Part shown: piece after piece, positions 1 to 7,637 of the stretch | How the letters are laid out: every line of letters starts with the position of its first letter | Numbering within the stretch: the first letter of the stretch is position 1 | From: an uncultured Bacilli bacterium | GTDB lineage: Bacteria > Bacillota_I > Bacilli_A > RF39 > UBA660 | DNA: 64,000 nucleotides | Direction: 5' to 3' | Assembly: GCA_934163035.1 (NCBI GenBank) | Contig: CAKPJX010000005.1 | Coordinates: forward strand, 1 to 64,000 | Notes under the pieces: generated by a model | What the model was told of the DNA's origin: nothing | What the model saw: only the letters and a program-made list of their open reading frames with translations | Databases searched by the model: none | Program-made: the position numbers and the translations under genes

Positions 1-71
1 AGCGGATGATGGGAATCGAACCCACGTAGTCAGCTTGGAAGGCTGAGGTTCTACCATTAAACTACATCCGC
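1..71 (-). tRNA. tRNA-Gly (anticodon UCC)
   Basis: Read on the minus strand, this folds into a full cloverleaf. The 7-bp acceptor stem GCGGATG/CATCCGC closes it, the D-arm contains AATGGTAGAAC, the anticodon loop is CTTCCAA (anticodon TCC, reading GGA/GGG glycine codons), and the T-loop is TTCGATT. The discriminator base is at position 1. The window starts there, so an encoded CCA tail cannot be judged. Confidence 0.95.
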
Positions 72-143
72 ATAAATACTTTTAATCGAACCCCAGTCTA
101 AATTTCCGATAACTTTGGTCGACTAATTAAGTAGACATTTTTA

Positions 144-171
144 ATTATACTATAAAACTAGCGTTTGTCAA
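144..171 (-). promoter_or_regulatory. Promoter of the tRNA-Gly gene
   Basis: On the minus strand there is a perfect -35 (TTGACA, 166-171) and a perfect -10 (TATAAT, 144-149), with a 16-bp spacer. It points at the tRNA about 65 bases downstream. It is the best consensus promoter in the window, as expected for a stable RNA. Confidence 0.85.
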
Positions 172-265
172 CACTTTTTTTAAATTTTTAGGGCCACATA
201 AGAAATACCATAAACAACCAATCAAAAAAACAACTTCAATTACATAATATTATATAGGTGATATA

Positions 266-862
266 ATGGGAAAATTCGTTATAGATTTAATTAGTAATTA
301 TGGATACATAGGAATGTTTTTAGGAATGGTTTTGGAAGCTGTAATAATTATTATTCCATCTGAGGCAATCCTAGCCACTGGGGGCATTTTAGCCGGTCAA
401 AAAGTCTTTAGTTTCTTTGGTGCCTTTATAACAGGACTTTTAGGTAGTGTCTTTTGTGCCATAGTAATATATTTTATGGGATATTTTGGTGGACAACCAT
501 TTGTAAAAAAATATGGAAAATATTTCTTTATGAAAGAAGAAGATTTACAAAAATCAGACTCTTGGTTTAATAAATATGGTTTATTTGCCGCTTTAATAGG
601 CAGAAACTTTCCCATTATTAGAACTCTAATCTCTCTACCAATAGGTATAATGCGCTTATCATTCACAAAGTTTTTAATATATACAACCATTGGTTCAATG
701 CCCTGGACCTTCGTCTTTATTTACTTAGGATACGCCCTAGGTAACAATTGGGTCATAATAACAAAATACATATCAAAATTAAAAGTTCCAATAAGAATAC
801 TAATAATAATTATAGTTATCAACTATTTTTATAAAAAAATTAAGGCTAAAAAATCAAAATAA
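266..862 (+). CDS. DedA family membrane protein (VTT domain)
   Basis: This 198-aa integral membrane protein has the DedA/VTT pattern: an early acidic-proline segment (LEAVIIIIPSE, about residues 23-33), the re-entrant motif GRNFPIIRT near residue 112, then G...W and a basic C-terminal tail. DedA proteins are membrane transporters, and some members flip undecaprenyl phosphate or phospholipids. The substrate here cannot be read from sequence. A ribosome site (AGGTGATATA) precedes the ATG. It lies alone between the tRNA promoter region and typA. A second, more distant VTT protein is encoded at 55403. Confidence 0.85.
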   Translation: MGKFVIDLISNYGYIGMFLGMVLEAVIIIIPSEAILATGGILAGQKVFSFFGAFITGLLGSVFCAIVIYFMGYFGGQPFVKKYGKYFFMKEEDLQKSDSWFNKYGLFAALIGRNFPIIRTLISLPIGIMRLSFTKFLIYTTIGSMPWTFVFIYLGYALGNNWVIITKYISKLKVPIRILIIIIVINYFYKKIKAKKSK

Positions 863-908
863 CAAACGTAACAATAGAATAATAAAATAGTAAGGCTAAA
901 CAACATTT

Positions 909-949
909 CTAGAAAATAGATAAAATTAATAAAACCTCTAGTTTTTTTT
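909..949 (+). terminator. Weak candidate terminator after the DedA gene
   Basis: A short stem (CTAGA/TCTAG) with a long AT loop is followed by a run of eight T. The stem is only 5 bp, so this is a tentative call. It does sit between two separately promoted genes. Confidence 0.35.
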
Positions 950-958
950 ATAATTGTG

Positions 959-967
959 TGTTATAAT
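959..967 (+). promoter_or_regulatory. Extended -10 promoter of typA
   Basis: TGTTATAAT gives an extended -10 (TGn + TATAAT). The -35 region is poor. Transcription would start near 974, leaving a short leader before the ATG at 999. The upstream in-frame TTG at 954 would lie before the -10 and cannot be the start. Confidence 0.6.
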
Positions 968-998
968 TTCAAACGTCGTAAAAAAGAGGTGTACAATT

Positions 999-2816
999 AT
1001 GAATAAGAGAAATGTTGCTATTATAGCACATGTAGATCATGGAAAAACAACTTTAGTTGATGAAATATTAAAAACATCTGGAATGTTTAGAGATAATGAA
1101 GATGTAAGTAATATATCCATGGATTCTAATACATTAGAAAAAGAGCGTGGTATCACAATTTTAGCCAAAACAACAGCCTTAGATTATAAAGGTGTAAGAA
1201 TAAATATTCTAGATACTCCAGGACATGCTGACTTTGGTGGAGAAGTAGAAAGAATTATGAACATGGTAGATGGTGTTTTATTAGTAGTAGATGCCTATGA
1301 AGGACCAATGCCACAAACAAGATTCGTTTTAAAAAAAGCTTTTGCAGCTAAAGTAAAACCAATAGTTGTTATTAATAAGGTTGATAAACCAAGTGCTAGA
1401 TGTAAACAAGTTTTAGATGAAGTTCTAGATTTATTTATAGAGCTAGGTGCTGATGATGAACAGCTAGACTTTAAAGTAGTATATGCATCTGCTATAAATG
1501 GAACTTGTTCTTTAAGTGATAATCTAGAAGATCAAACTCCTGGCTTTACTGAAGTACTTGATACAATACTAGAAGAGATACCAGCTCCAAAAGGAGACAA
1601 AAATGAACCATTACAATTCCAACCAGCTCTATTAGATTACAATGAATTTGTTGGTAGAATAGGTATTGGAAGAGTACATAATGGAACAATCAAGACAGGT
1701 CAAATGGTAACATGCTGTCGTCTAGATGGAAGTACAAAACAATTCCGTATTCAAAAACTATTTGGTTACTATGGCTATCAAAGAGTTGAAATAGAAGAAG
1801 CTGAGGCTGGTGATATCGTTGCTATAGCAGGACTTGCCGATATATCTGTAGGAGAGACAGTTTGTAACAATGATAATATCATACCACTACCTCAATTACA
1901 TATAGATGAACCAACTCTTCAGATGACTTTTGGTACCAACTCATCACCATTTGTTGGAAGAGATGGCAAGATTGTAACAGCAAGAAAAATAGAAGAAAGA
2001 CTTATTAAAGAAACTCAAAAAGATGTAAGTCTAAAAGTTAGCCAAGCTACTAATGAATCATTCTTAGTTAGTGGTCGTGGTGAACTACACTTAGGAATTT
2101 TAATAGAAAATATGCGCCGTGAAGGTTTCGAACTAGAAGTAAGCAAACCAAGTGTTATTATAAAAGAAATTGATGGTCAAAAATATGAGCCATATGAGGA
2201 ATTACAAATTGAAGTTCCAGAAGAATCCGTTGGAGCAGTAATTGAACAACTAGGTAACAGGGGAGCTAAAATGGAAAGTATGACTAACTTTGAAAATCAA
2301 GTTAGATTGCTATATACAATTCCATCTCGTGGACTAATTGGTTTTTCAACAGAATTCATGACCCTAACAAAAGGTTATGGTATTATAAATCATACATTTA
2401 AAGAATATCAGCCATATGAAAATATTACAGTAGGTGAGAGAAAACTAGGTGTTTTAGTTTCTATGGAAAATGGTCAATCCACCGCTTATTCAATTGGTAA
2501 CTTAGAAGATCGTGGTGTAATGTTTATTGAACCAGGTACAGAGGTCTATGAAGGTATGATAATAGGTGAATGTAATAGAGATAATGACTTAGCTGTAAAT
2601 GTTGTTAAAGGAAAACAATTAACAAACACTAGAGCAGCAGGATCTGATCATACAGTTGTCTTAAAGCGCCCCCGCCCAATTACTCTAGAATATGCTCTAG
2701 ACTATATTAATTCTGATGAATTAGTAGAAGTAACACCACACTTTATTCGTATTAGAAAAAGAATTTTAAATACAGAAGAAAGAAAAAAATTTGATGCTCG
2801 TAACAAAAATAACTAG
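999..2816 (+). CDS. typA: Ribosome-associated translational GTPase TypA/BipA
   Basis: This 605-aa GTPase of the EF-G superfamily binds ribosomes and supports 50S assembly and growth under stress. Its G domain is at the N-terminus: P-loop AHVDHGKTT, switch region with RGITI, DTPGHADF, and NKVD. Domain II, the EF-G-like domains III and V (SRGELHLGIL, SRGLIGF) and the BipA-specific C-terminal domain (NTRAAGSD, RPRPITLEYAL) follow. Length matches the family (about 610 aa). I start at 999 because an AAAGAGGTG ribosome site lies just upstream. The longer frame from TTG 954 would overlap the promoter. The gene is monocistronic, with its own promoter and terminator. Confidence 0.97.
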   Translation: MNKRNVAIIAHVDHGKTTLVDEILKTSGMFRDNEDVSNISMDSNTLEKERGITILAKTTALDYKGVRINILDTPGHADFGGEVERIMNMVDGVLLVVDAYEGPMPQTRFVLKKAFAAKVKPIVVINKVDKPSARCKQVLDEVLDLFIELGADDEQLDFKVVYASAINGTCSLSDNLEDQTPGFTEVLDTILEEIPAPKGDKNEPLQFQPALLDYNEFVGRIGIGRVHNGTIKTGQMVTCCRLDGSTKQFRIQKLFGYYGYQRVEIEEAEAGDIVAIAGLADISVGETVCNNDNIIPLPQLHIDEPTLQMTFGTNSSPFVGRDGKIVTARKIEERLIKETQKDVSLKVSQATNESFLVSGRGELHLGILIENMRREGFELEVSKPSVIIKEIDGQKYEPYEELQIEVPEESVGAVIEQLGNRGAKMESMTNFENQVRLLYTIPSRGLIGFSTEFMTLTKGYGIINHTFKEYQPYENITVGERKLGVLVSMENGQSTAYSIGNLEDRGVMFIEPGTEVYEGMIIGECNRDNDLAVNVVKGKQLTNTRAAGSDHTVVLKRPRPITLEYALDYINSDELVEVTPHFIRIRKRILNTEERKKFDARNKNN

Positions 2817-2833
2817 AAATAGTTATTTTTTTC
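2808..2833 (+). terminator. Rho-independent terminator of typA
   Basis: The stem AATAACTA/TAGTTATT has a GAAA loop followed by T's. The typA stop codon (2814-2816) lies inside the hairpin. Confidence 0.85.
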
Positions 2834-2862
2834 TTGGCTATTTTTAATACATTTGCTATAAT
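2834..2862 (+). promoter_or_regulatory. Promoter of the anchored protein gene at 2890
   Basis: -35 TTGGCT (2834-2839), 17-bp spacer, -10 TATAAT (2857-2862) with an extended TG at 2854. It begins immediately after the typA terminator. Confidence 0.75.
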
Positions 2863-2889
2863 TATCTTAAGAATAGAGGTGGACATATT

Positions 2890-3558
2890 ATGGTAGGACA
2901 AAATAATAATCAAGTTAATCAACAATTAACTAAGGAAGAACTTACTAAAACACAAGTCTTAAACTTAACAGATCTTGAAAATGTAGCAAAGTATGAGAAA
3001 AAAGTTAGTAAAAAACCAGCTCTTATATTAGCTGTTATAGGTATGCTATGTATTTTTTCTGGTTTCACTTATATGGGAATAGCAAACGTCATGAATAAAA
3101 GCCCTGAAACTGGTAAGTCAGCAGTATATAGAAAAGAAGTTCCAGAAGAGAATGACAATACTATAACGTGTAATTATAGTCAATTAGGAAATGCTGATGG
3201 AACAGACATGGTTGTTAAAATGAAACTTAACTTAGAAGATGGTAAACTACAAAATTATGAAAAAACTATGACTGTAATGCCTACTGAAGGTAATGAAGCT
3301 GTAGGTATGCCAACAATTCAAGTATTATTACCAGCATATCAAGCCTTTGAACCAATGCTAATACCTGGTTATACAATAAAATCATTACCAGAAAAGACTG
3401 GATTTAAGACCGAAGTAAAAATAGATTTAACTCAACTTGATGTTACATTATTAACTGCTCATCAAGCAAATGTTTCAACTAAAGTTGAATTTAGTCTAAA
3501 TGATACAAAATCAATGATAATGACGAAAGCCTCAACACTTGGATATCTTTGTCAATAA
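2890..3558 (+). CDS. Unknown membrane-anchored protein with C-terminal LGYxC
   Basis: I do not recognise this 222-aa protein with certainty. It has an Asn/Gln-rich cytoplasmic N-terminus (residues 1-40), one membrane segment at about 44-66, and an extracytoplasmic domain with one cysteine near residue 95 and one at the penultimate position. Its ending, LGYLCQ, resembles the LGYTCE ending of the protein at 12797, which has the same order of polar N-terminus, membrane helix and small domain with two cysteines. They look like members of one family, possibly related to YehR-like (DUF1307) lipoproteins, but that link is a guess. The two cysteines could form a disulfide. Confidence 0.75.
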   Translation: MVGQNNNQVNQQLTKEELTKTQVLNLTDLENVAKYEKKVSKKPALILAVIGMLCIFSGFTYMGIANVMNKSPETGKSAVYRKEVPEENDNTITCNYSQLGNADGTDMVVKMKLNLEDGKLQNYEKTMTVMPTEGNEAVGMPTIQVLLPAYQAFEPMLIPGYTIKSLPEKTGFKTEVKIDLTQLDVTLLTAHQANVSTKVEFSLNDTKSMIMTKASTLGYLCQ

Positions 3559-3566
3559 ATAAAAAT

Positions 3567-3596
3567 AAGCATCAACAATAAAAGTTGATGCTTTTA
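3567..3596. terminator. Bidirectional terminator between converging genes
   Basis: A strong 9-bp stem AGCATCAAC/GTTGATGCT has a 7-base loop, with T's on the + side and an A-rich stretch before it that becomes T's on the - side. It can end both the gene at 2890 and the converging rpmB. Confidence 0.85.
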
Positions 3597-3621
3597 TATA
3601 TAAAATAAAAACTGCATCCAA

Positions 3622-3801
3622 TTATGCAGCTTTTTGATTCTTTAATGCAGTTCTCTTTTCTCTAGTAGACATTCTAACTTTACTACCGTCATCTAATCTA
3701 ACAACTTGTAAATTTAGATTTTGTCTAGCCTTGCTAGCATTTCTAGCATGAGATCTATTATTTTTAACATTACCGACTCTATTTGATACATTAACTGCCA
3801 T
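3622..3801 (-). CDS. rpmB: 50S ribosomal protein L28
   Basis: This 59-aa basic protein has the L28 core NNRSHARNASK...NLQVVR and the C-terminal REKRTALK region. The start at 3801 is set by AAGGAGGAG seven bases upstream. The longer frame from 3849 would add 16 residues with no ribosome site. L28 is part of the large ribosomal subunit. This copy lacks the usual N-terminal CxxTGK motif (it begins MAVNVSNRVG), so it is the zinc-free (C-minus) form, often a sign of adaptation to low zinc or of a lineage that keeps only that form. It is convergent with the gene at 2890. Confidence 0.93.
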   Translation of the reverse strand: MAVNVSNRVGNVKNNRSHARNASKARQNLNLQVVRLDDGSKVRMSTREKRTALKNQKAA

Positions 3802-3839
3802 GTTAACTCCTCCTTCGTCCTTTTTCTTTCTGCTTAATA

Positions 3840-3868
3840 ACTTTAACATAAAAAAAATAGAAAGTCAA
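3840..3868 (-). promoter_or_regulatory. Probable rpmB promoter
   Basis: On the minus strand: -35 TTGACT (3863-3868), 17-bp spacer, -10-like TAAAGT (3840-3845). The -10 is imperfect, so this is moderate evidence. Confidence 0.45.
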
Positions 3869-3987
3869 ACAAAACCATAAGTTTTGTAAGTACTTTAATA
3901 GAATTATTAAAAAATAATTGTATTATATTAATAAATAGCCCCAATATTAATAAAATAGTCACTTTTATTTTTAGTTGACAATTTTTA

Positions 3988-3996
3988 TGATAAAAT
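3988..3996 (+). promoter_or_regulatory. Extended -10 promoter of dnaE
   Basis: TGATAAAAT gives an extended -10 about 20 bases before the dnaE start. A TTGACA at 3975 is too close to be its -35. The same TGATAAAAT element occurs at 9493 and 17738. Confidence 0.5.
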
Positions 3997-4018
3997 AACA
4001 TTAGAGGAGGTATTATTC

Positions 4019-6976
4019 ATGTATATTCCATTATTTAATAAAACAAATTATACACTTTTATCTAGCCTTTTAAAGATAGACGATTTAATTAACTATGCTA
4101 AAAAAAATAATATCTCAAGTATATCCATAACTGATACTAATATGTATGGCACTATGGAATTTATCAAAAAATGTAAATCTGAAAATATAAAGCCAATAAT
4201 AGGGCTTCATGCATTATTAGATTCATTTTCTATAGTATTATATGCTAAAAACTACAATGGTTATAAAAGTTTAATAAAATTATCGACTATTCAAAATGAA
4301 CGACAATTAACTATAAATGATTTAAAAGATAATAATTGTGACTTAATAGGAATAGTACCTTATGAGTTTTTAAGTAGTTATGATGAATTACTAACTATAT
4401 ATAAAGACATCTATATAGGATATAAAAATAAAAAAGAACAAAGTGAGGCTTTATCAAAAACAAAAAATATAGTTTTCTTTAGAGAAACATTATATATAAA
4501 TAAAAATGATTCTAAAATCCTACCTTATTTATATAGAATAAGAGATGGTAAAACAATAAGTGATGATATTATATATGATGTAGAAGGTCATGAATTAGTA
4601 ATAGAAAATATAAATGATTTAACTGATAATGATGGCTTAGTAAATACTGAGAAAGTAGTAGCCTTATGTAATTTAGAATTTCCAAAACCAGAAAATCTAC
4701 TTCCAATATATGAATGTGAAAATCCCCCTAAGTACTTATTTGAACTATGTAAAGCTGGCCTATCCAAGAGATTAAATGGAAAAATACCAGATACCTATAA
4801 AAATCGCTTAAGTTATGAATTAAAAACTATAAATGATATGGGCTTTGTAAATTATTTCCTAGTAGTATATGACTTTATAAAATATGCCAAGAAAGAAAAA
4901 ATACTAGTTGGGCCTGGTAGGGGAAGTGCCGCTGGCTCCTTAGTAGCTTATTCTCTAGGTATAACTGATATAGATCCTATTAAATATGATCTCTTATTTG
5001 AAAGATTTTTAAACCCTGAACGAAAAACTATGCCTGATATAGATACTGACTTTCCAGATAATAAAAGAGATCAAGTAATTAACTATGTTATTAATAAGTA
5101 TGGCAAAAATAGGGTATGCGGAATAGTTACATTTGGAACTATGAGTGCCAAACAAGTAATTAGAGATGTATCAAGAGTTTTAAATATTCCCATATATAAA
5201 GTTGATGGCTTATGTAAATTTATTCCAGGTTTTACTAAAGACAAGCTTCAAGACTTTTATAAGAAAAATGAATCATTCAGAGTAAGGATTGATAGTGATA
5301 TAACTCTAACTAAAATGTTTAATATTGCGACTAAACTAGAAGGATTTCCTAGACACACATCATCCCATGCAGCAGGAATAGTTATGTGTAAAGTTGATCT
5401 AGATGAAGTTATTCCATTAACTGTAGGTGATGATATATATTTATCAAGTTATACTATGGAATATCTTGAAGATTTAGGTTTACTAAAAATGGACTTTTTA
5501 GGACTAAAAAATCTAACCATCATTGATAATATTTTAAATGATATAAATGATCAAACAGGAGAAAATATTGAGTTTTCTAAAATACCATTAGATGATAAAG
5601 AAACTCTAGAAATTTTTAAGACAGCTAATACTAGCGGTATCTTTCAATTTGAATCTAGTGGCATGAGAAATTTTCTTCGTCGCTTAAAACCATCAACATT
5701 TGAAGATATATTTGCTGCTATAGCACTTTTTAGACCAGGTCCAGCTATAAATATAGATAGTTACATAAAAAGAAAAAATGGTGAAGAAAAAGTAACATAC
5801 CTAGATCCGACATTAGAACCAATTCTAAGAAATACTTATGGTATCTTAATTTATCAAGAACAAATAATTCAACTTGCTAATATATATGCAAACTACTCAT
5901 TAGGAGAAGCAGATATTCTAAGAAGAGCCATGAGTAAGAAAAAACTAGAATTACTAAAAAGTGAAGAAGAAAAGTTTATTACTAAAAGTATAAACAATCA
6001 TCATACAAGAGAATCAGCTAAACATATTTTTGACCAAGTGTTGAGTTTTGCTGGATATGGATTTAACAGATCTCACTCAGTTGCTTACTCCATTATTGCC
6101 TATAAAATGGCTTATTTAAAAGCTCATTATAAAACAATCTTCTTTGCCAATTTATTGACCAATGCAATAGGTAGTGAAACAAAGACCTACGAATATATAA
6201 TAGAAGCTAGATCAAATAAAATAGAAATAGAAAAGCCAACTATCAATGAGAGCGATACTAGATATATAGTTAAAGATAATAAAATAATTTATCCACTATC
6301 AAATATAAAATCAATTGGAGCAGCAATCTGTCAAACTATAAAAAAAGCTAAAGAAGGTGGCTCCTTCACAGATATTTATGATTGCTTTAGTAGACTATAT
6401 ATTGCTGGAGTAGGTAAAAAATCAATAGAAACACTTATTCTAGCAAATGTTTTTAGAGAATTTAATTACAATAGAAAAACCCTAATATATAATCTTGATA
6501 ATTTATTTAACTATGCCTTTTTAACAAAAGATATAGATCCATCACTAGTTATAAAACCAGACATAGAGTATCAAGAAGAATATAAAACTAATTACATTTT
6601 AGAAAAAGAAAAAGAAGTATTTGGCTTTTATCTATCAGCGCATCCAACAACTATCTATATAAAAGAAAACCCTTATTGTATAAAACTAAATGAAGTTGAA
6701 AAATATTTTTCAAAGAAAGTAGATACTCTAATTCTTATTGATAAAATGAAAATAATTAATACCAAGAAAAATGATAAAATGGCTTTTGTTACTGGTAGTG
6801 ATGAAACATCTACCATGGAATATGTTCTATTCCCAAGAGTATATAATGAAAATGTAGATATAAGATCAGGAGATGTTATTAAAGTAAGAGGAACTGTGGA
6901 AAGAAGACAGAATGAATATCAAATAGTAGTCGAAAAAATAAAGAAGTTGTCAGGAGAAGAATATGAAGAAGAATAA
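4019..6976 (+). CDS. dnaE: DNA polymerase III alpha subunit, DnaE type
   Basis: This 985-aa C-family replicative polymerase runs PHP-like domain (about 1-200), palm with catalytic aspartates in PDIDTDFPD (about 340), LGPGRGSAAGS upstream, fingers (HTSSHAAGIV, QFESSGMRNFL, GYGFNRSHSVAYS), a helix-hairpin-helix and a C-terminal OB domain (FVTGSDETSTMEYVLFP). It is shorter than Bacillus DnaE (about 1115 aa). The PHP metal ligands are gone: where relatives have HLQVHS and TDDH, this has LFNKTN and TDTN. PHP-linked nuclease or metal function is therefore unlikely. The start follows a strong AGAGGAGG. The downstream lspA overlaps by 14 bases. Confidence 0.97.
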   Translation: MYIPLFNKTNYTLLSSLLKIDDLINYAKKNNISSISITDTNMYGTMEFIKKCKSENIKPIIGLHALLDSFSIVLYAKNYNGYKSLIKLSTIQNERQLTINDLKDNNCDLIGIVPYEFLSSYDELLTIYKDIYIGYKNKKEQSEALSKTKNIVFFRETLYINKNDSKILPYLYRIRDGKTISDDIIYDVEGHELVIENINDLTDNDGLVNTEKVVALCNLEFPKPENLLPIYECENPPKYLFELCKAGLSKRLNGKIPDTYKNRLSYELKTINDMGFVNYFLVVYDFIKYAKKEKILVGPGRGSAAGSLVAYSLGITDIDPIKYDLLFERFLNPERKTMPDIDTDFPDNKRDQVINYVINKYGKNRVCGIVTFGTMSAKQVIRDVSRVLNIPIYKVDGLCKFIPGFTKDKLQDFYKKNESFRVRIDSDITLTKMFNIATKLEGFPRHTSSHAAGIVMCKVDLDEVIPLTVGDDIYLSSYTMEYLEDLGLLKMDFLGLKNLTIIDNILNDINDQTGENIEFSKIPLDDKETLEIFKTANTSGIFQFESSGMRNFLRRLKPSTFEDIFAAIALFRPGPAINIDSYIKRKNGEEKVTYLDPTLEPILRNTYGILIYQEQIIQLANIYANYSLGEADILRRAMSKKKLELLKSEEEKFITKSINNHHTRESAKHIFDQVLSFAGYGFNRSHSVAYSIIAYKMAYLKAHYKTIFFANLLTNAIGSETKTYEYIIEARSNKIEIEKPTINESDTRYIVKDNKIIYPLSNIKSIGAAICQTIKKAKEGGSFTDIYDCFSRLYIAGVGKKSIETLILANVFREFNYNRKTLIYNLDNLFNYAFLTKDIDPSLVIKPDIEYQEEYKTNYILEKEKEVFGFYLSAHPTTIYIKENPYCIKLNEVEKYFSKKVDTLILIDKMKIINTKKNDKMAFVTGSDETSTMEYVLFPRVYNENVDIRSGDVIKVRGTVERRQNEYQIVVEKIKKLSGEEYEEE

Positions 6977-7457
6977 AGAGCAGGCATATAAAGTAACTTG
7001 TATAATTTTAATTATTGATCAAATATTAAAAAATATTGTAAAAACAAAGATGTCACTAAATCAAGAAATAGTATTAATAAAGAACTTTTTCTCTATCAAT
7101 TACTTAAAAAATACAGGCGCGGCATTTTCTATTTTGACTAATCAAACTCTTATTTTAATAATAATAAGTTTCATAATAATTTTTGTTTTAGATAGGTTTC
7201 TCACAAAAGAAAAGAATTTAAATAATCTTTCAGTAATATCAATCGGCTTAATCCTAGGAGGAATTTTTGGTAACTTACTTGATAGAATACTTTATAAGGG
7301 TGTTATAGATTATCTATCTTTTAGAATCTTTTCATATAACTTTCCTGTCTTTAACTTTGCTGATATGGCTATAACGATAGGAACATTTTTACTACTATTT
7401 AACATGGTTAAAGAAGATATACAGAATAAAAAACTTGACAAGAAAGGTGTTAAGTAG
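6963..7457 (+). CDS. lspA: Lipoprotein signal peptidase (signal peptidase II)
   Basis: This 164-aa membrane aspartyl protease cleaves the signal peptide from lipidated prolipoproteins. Four membrane helices are evident, and the family motifs are present: IDQILK near the N-terminus, NTGAAFSI, GNLLDRILYKGVIDYL (first catalytic Asp) and FNFADMAI (second catalytic Asp). It starts inside the end of dnaE (14-base overlap), so the two are translationally coupled. In Bacillus lspA is followed by an rluD-type gene. Here an acyl-AMP ligase and a hybrid kinase separate lspA from the rluD homolog at 11787. Confidence 0.95.
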   Translation: MKKNKEQAYKVTCIILIIDQILKNIVKTKMSLNQEIVLIKNFFSINYLKNTGAAFSILTNQTLILIIISFIIIFVLDRFLTKEKNLNNLSVISIGLILGGIFGNLLDRILYKGVIDYLSFRIFSYNFPVFNFADMAITIGTFLLLFNMVKEDIQNKKLDKKGVK

Positions 7458-7460
7458 TAG

Positions 7461-7489
7461 TATACAAACAATATAAATTAATTTGTATA
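7461..7489. repeat. Inverted repeat downstream of lspA
   Basis: Perfect 8-bp arms TATACAAA/TTTGTATA are separated by 13 AT-rich bases. No T-run follows on either side, so it is not a classical terminator. It might be an operator or a 3'-end hairpin. The rest of 7490-7560 shows nothing I can name. Confidence 0.5.
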
Positions 7490-7564
7490 AAAAGCTGTAT
7501 TTTGTACAATTCACGGAAAAAAACATATCATTTCGCGTAAAAATACACTTTTTTATAAATATTC

Positions 7565-7573
7565 TGCTAGAAT
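7565..7573 (+). promoter_or_regulatory. Extended -10 promoter of the acyl-AMP ligase gene
   Basis: TGCTAGAAT (extended -10). The -35 region is weak. The stretch TAGAATAACAACTA recurs around the -10 at 22549, suggesting both promoters share start-site context. Confidence 0.5.
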
Positions 7574-7591
7574 AACAACTATTGCTTTTTA

Positions 7592-7616
7592 GTTGAGCAT
7601 TGTTAATGAACTCAAC
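7592..7616 (+). promoter_or_regulatory. 5'-leader hairpin before the acyl-AMP ligase gene
   Basis: GTTGAG pairs with CTCAAC. Inside it CATT pairs with AATG around a GTT loop, giving a 10-bp stem with a two-base bulge. It lies between the predicted transcription start (about 7580) and the ribosome site (7624). It could stabilise the mRNA or take part in regulation. I recognise no riboswitch class. Confidence 0.5.
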
Positions 7617-7637
7617 AATTAATTAGGAGGTATTATT

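Noticed and set aside
73..140. Second tRNA or tRNA remnant upstream of tRNA-Gly (GGGGTTCGATT on the minus strand)
   Set aside because: Only a T-loop-like string is seen. No acceptor or anticodon arm can be folded.
954..998. Longer typA frame starting at TTG 954
   Set aside because: It would begin before the -10 element and has no ribosome site. AAAGAGGTG directly precedes ATG 999.
3975..3980. TTGACA as -35 of dnaE
   Set aside because: It is only 10 bases from the best -10 (TAAAAT at 3991), and an alternative -10 at proper spacing would fall on the ribosome site.
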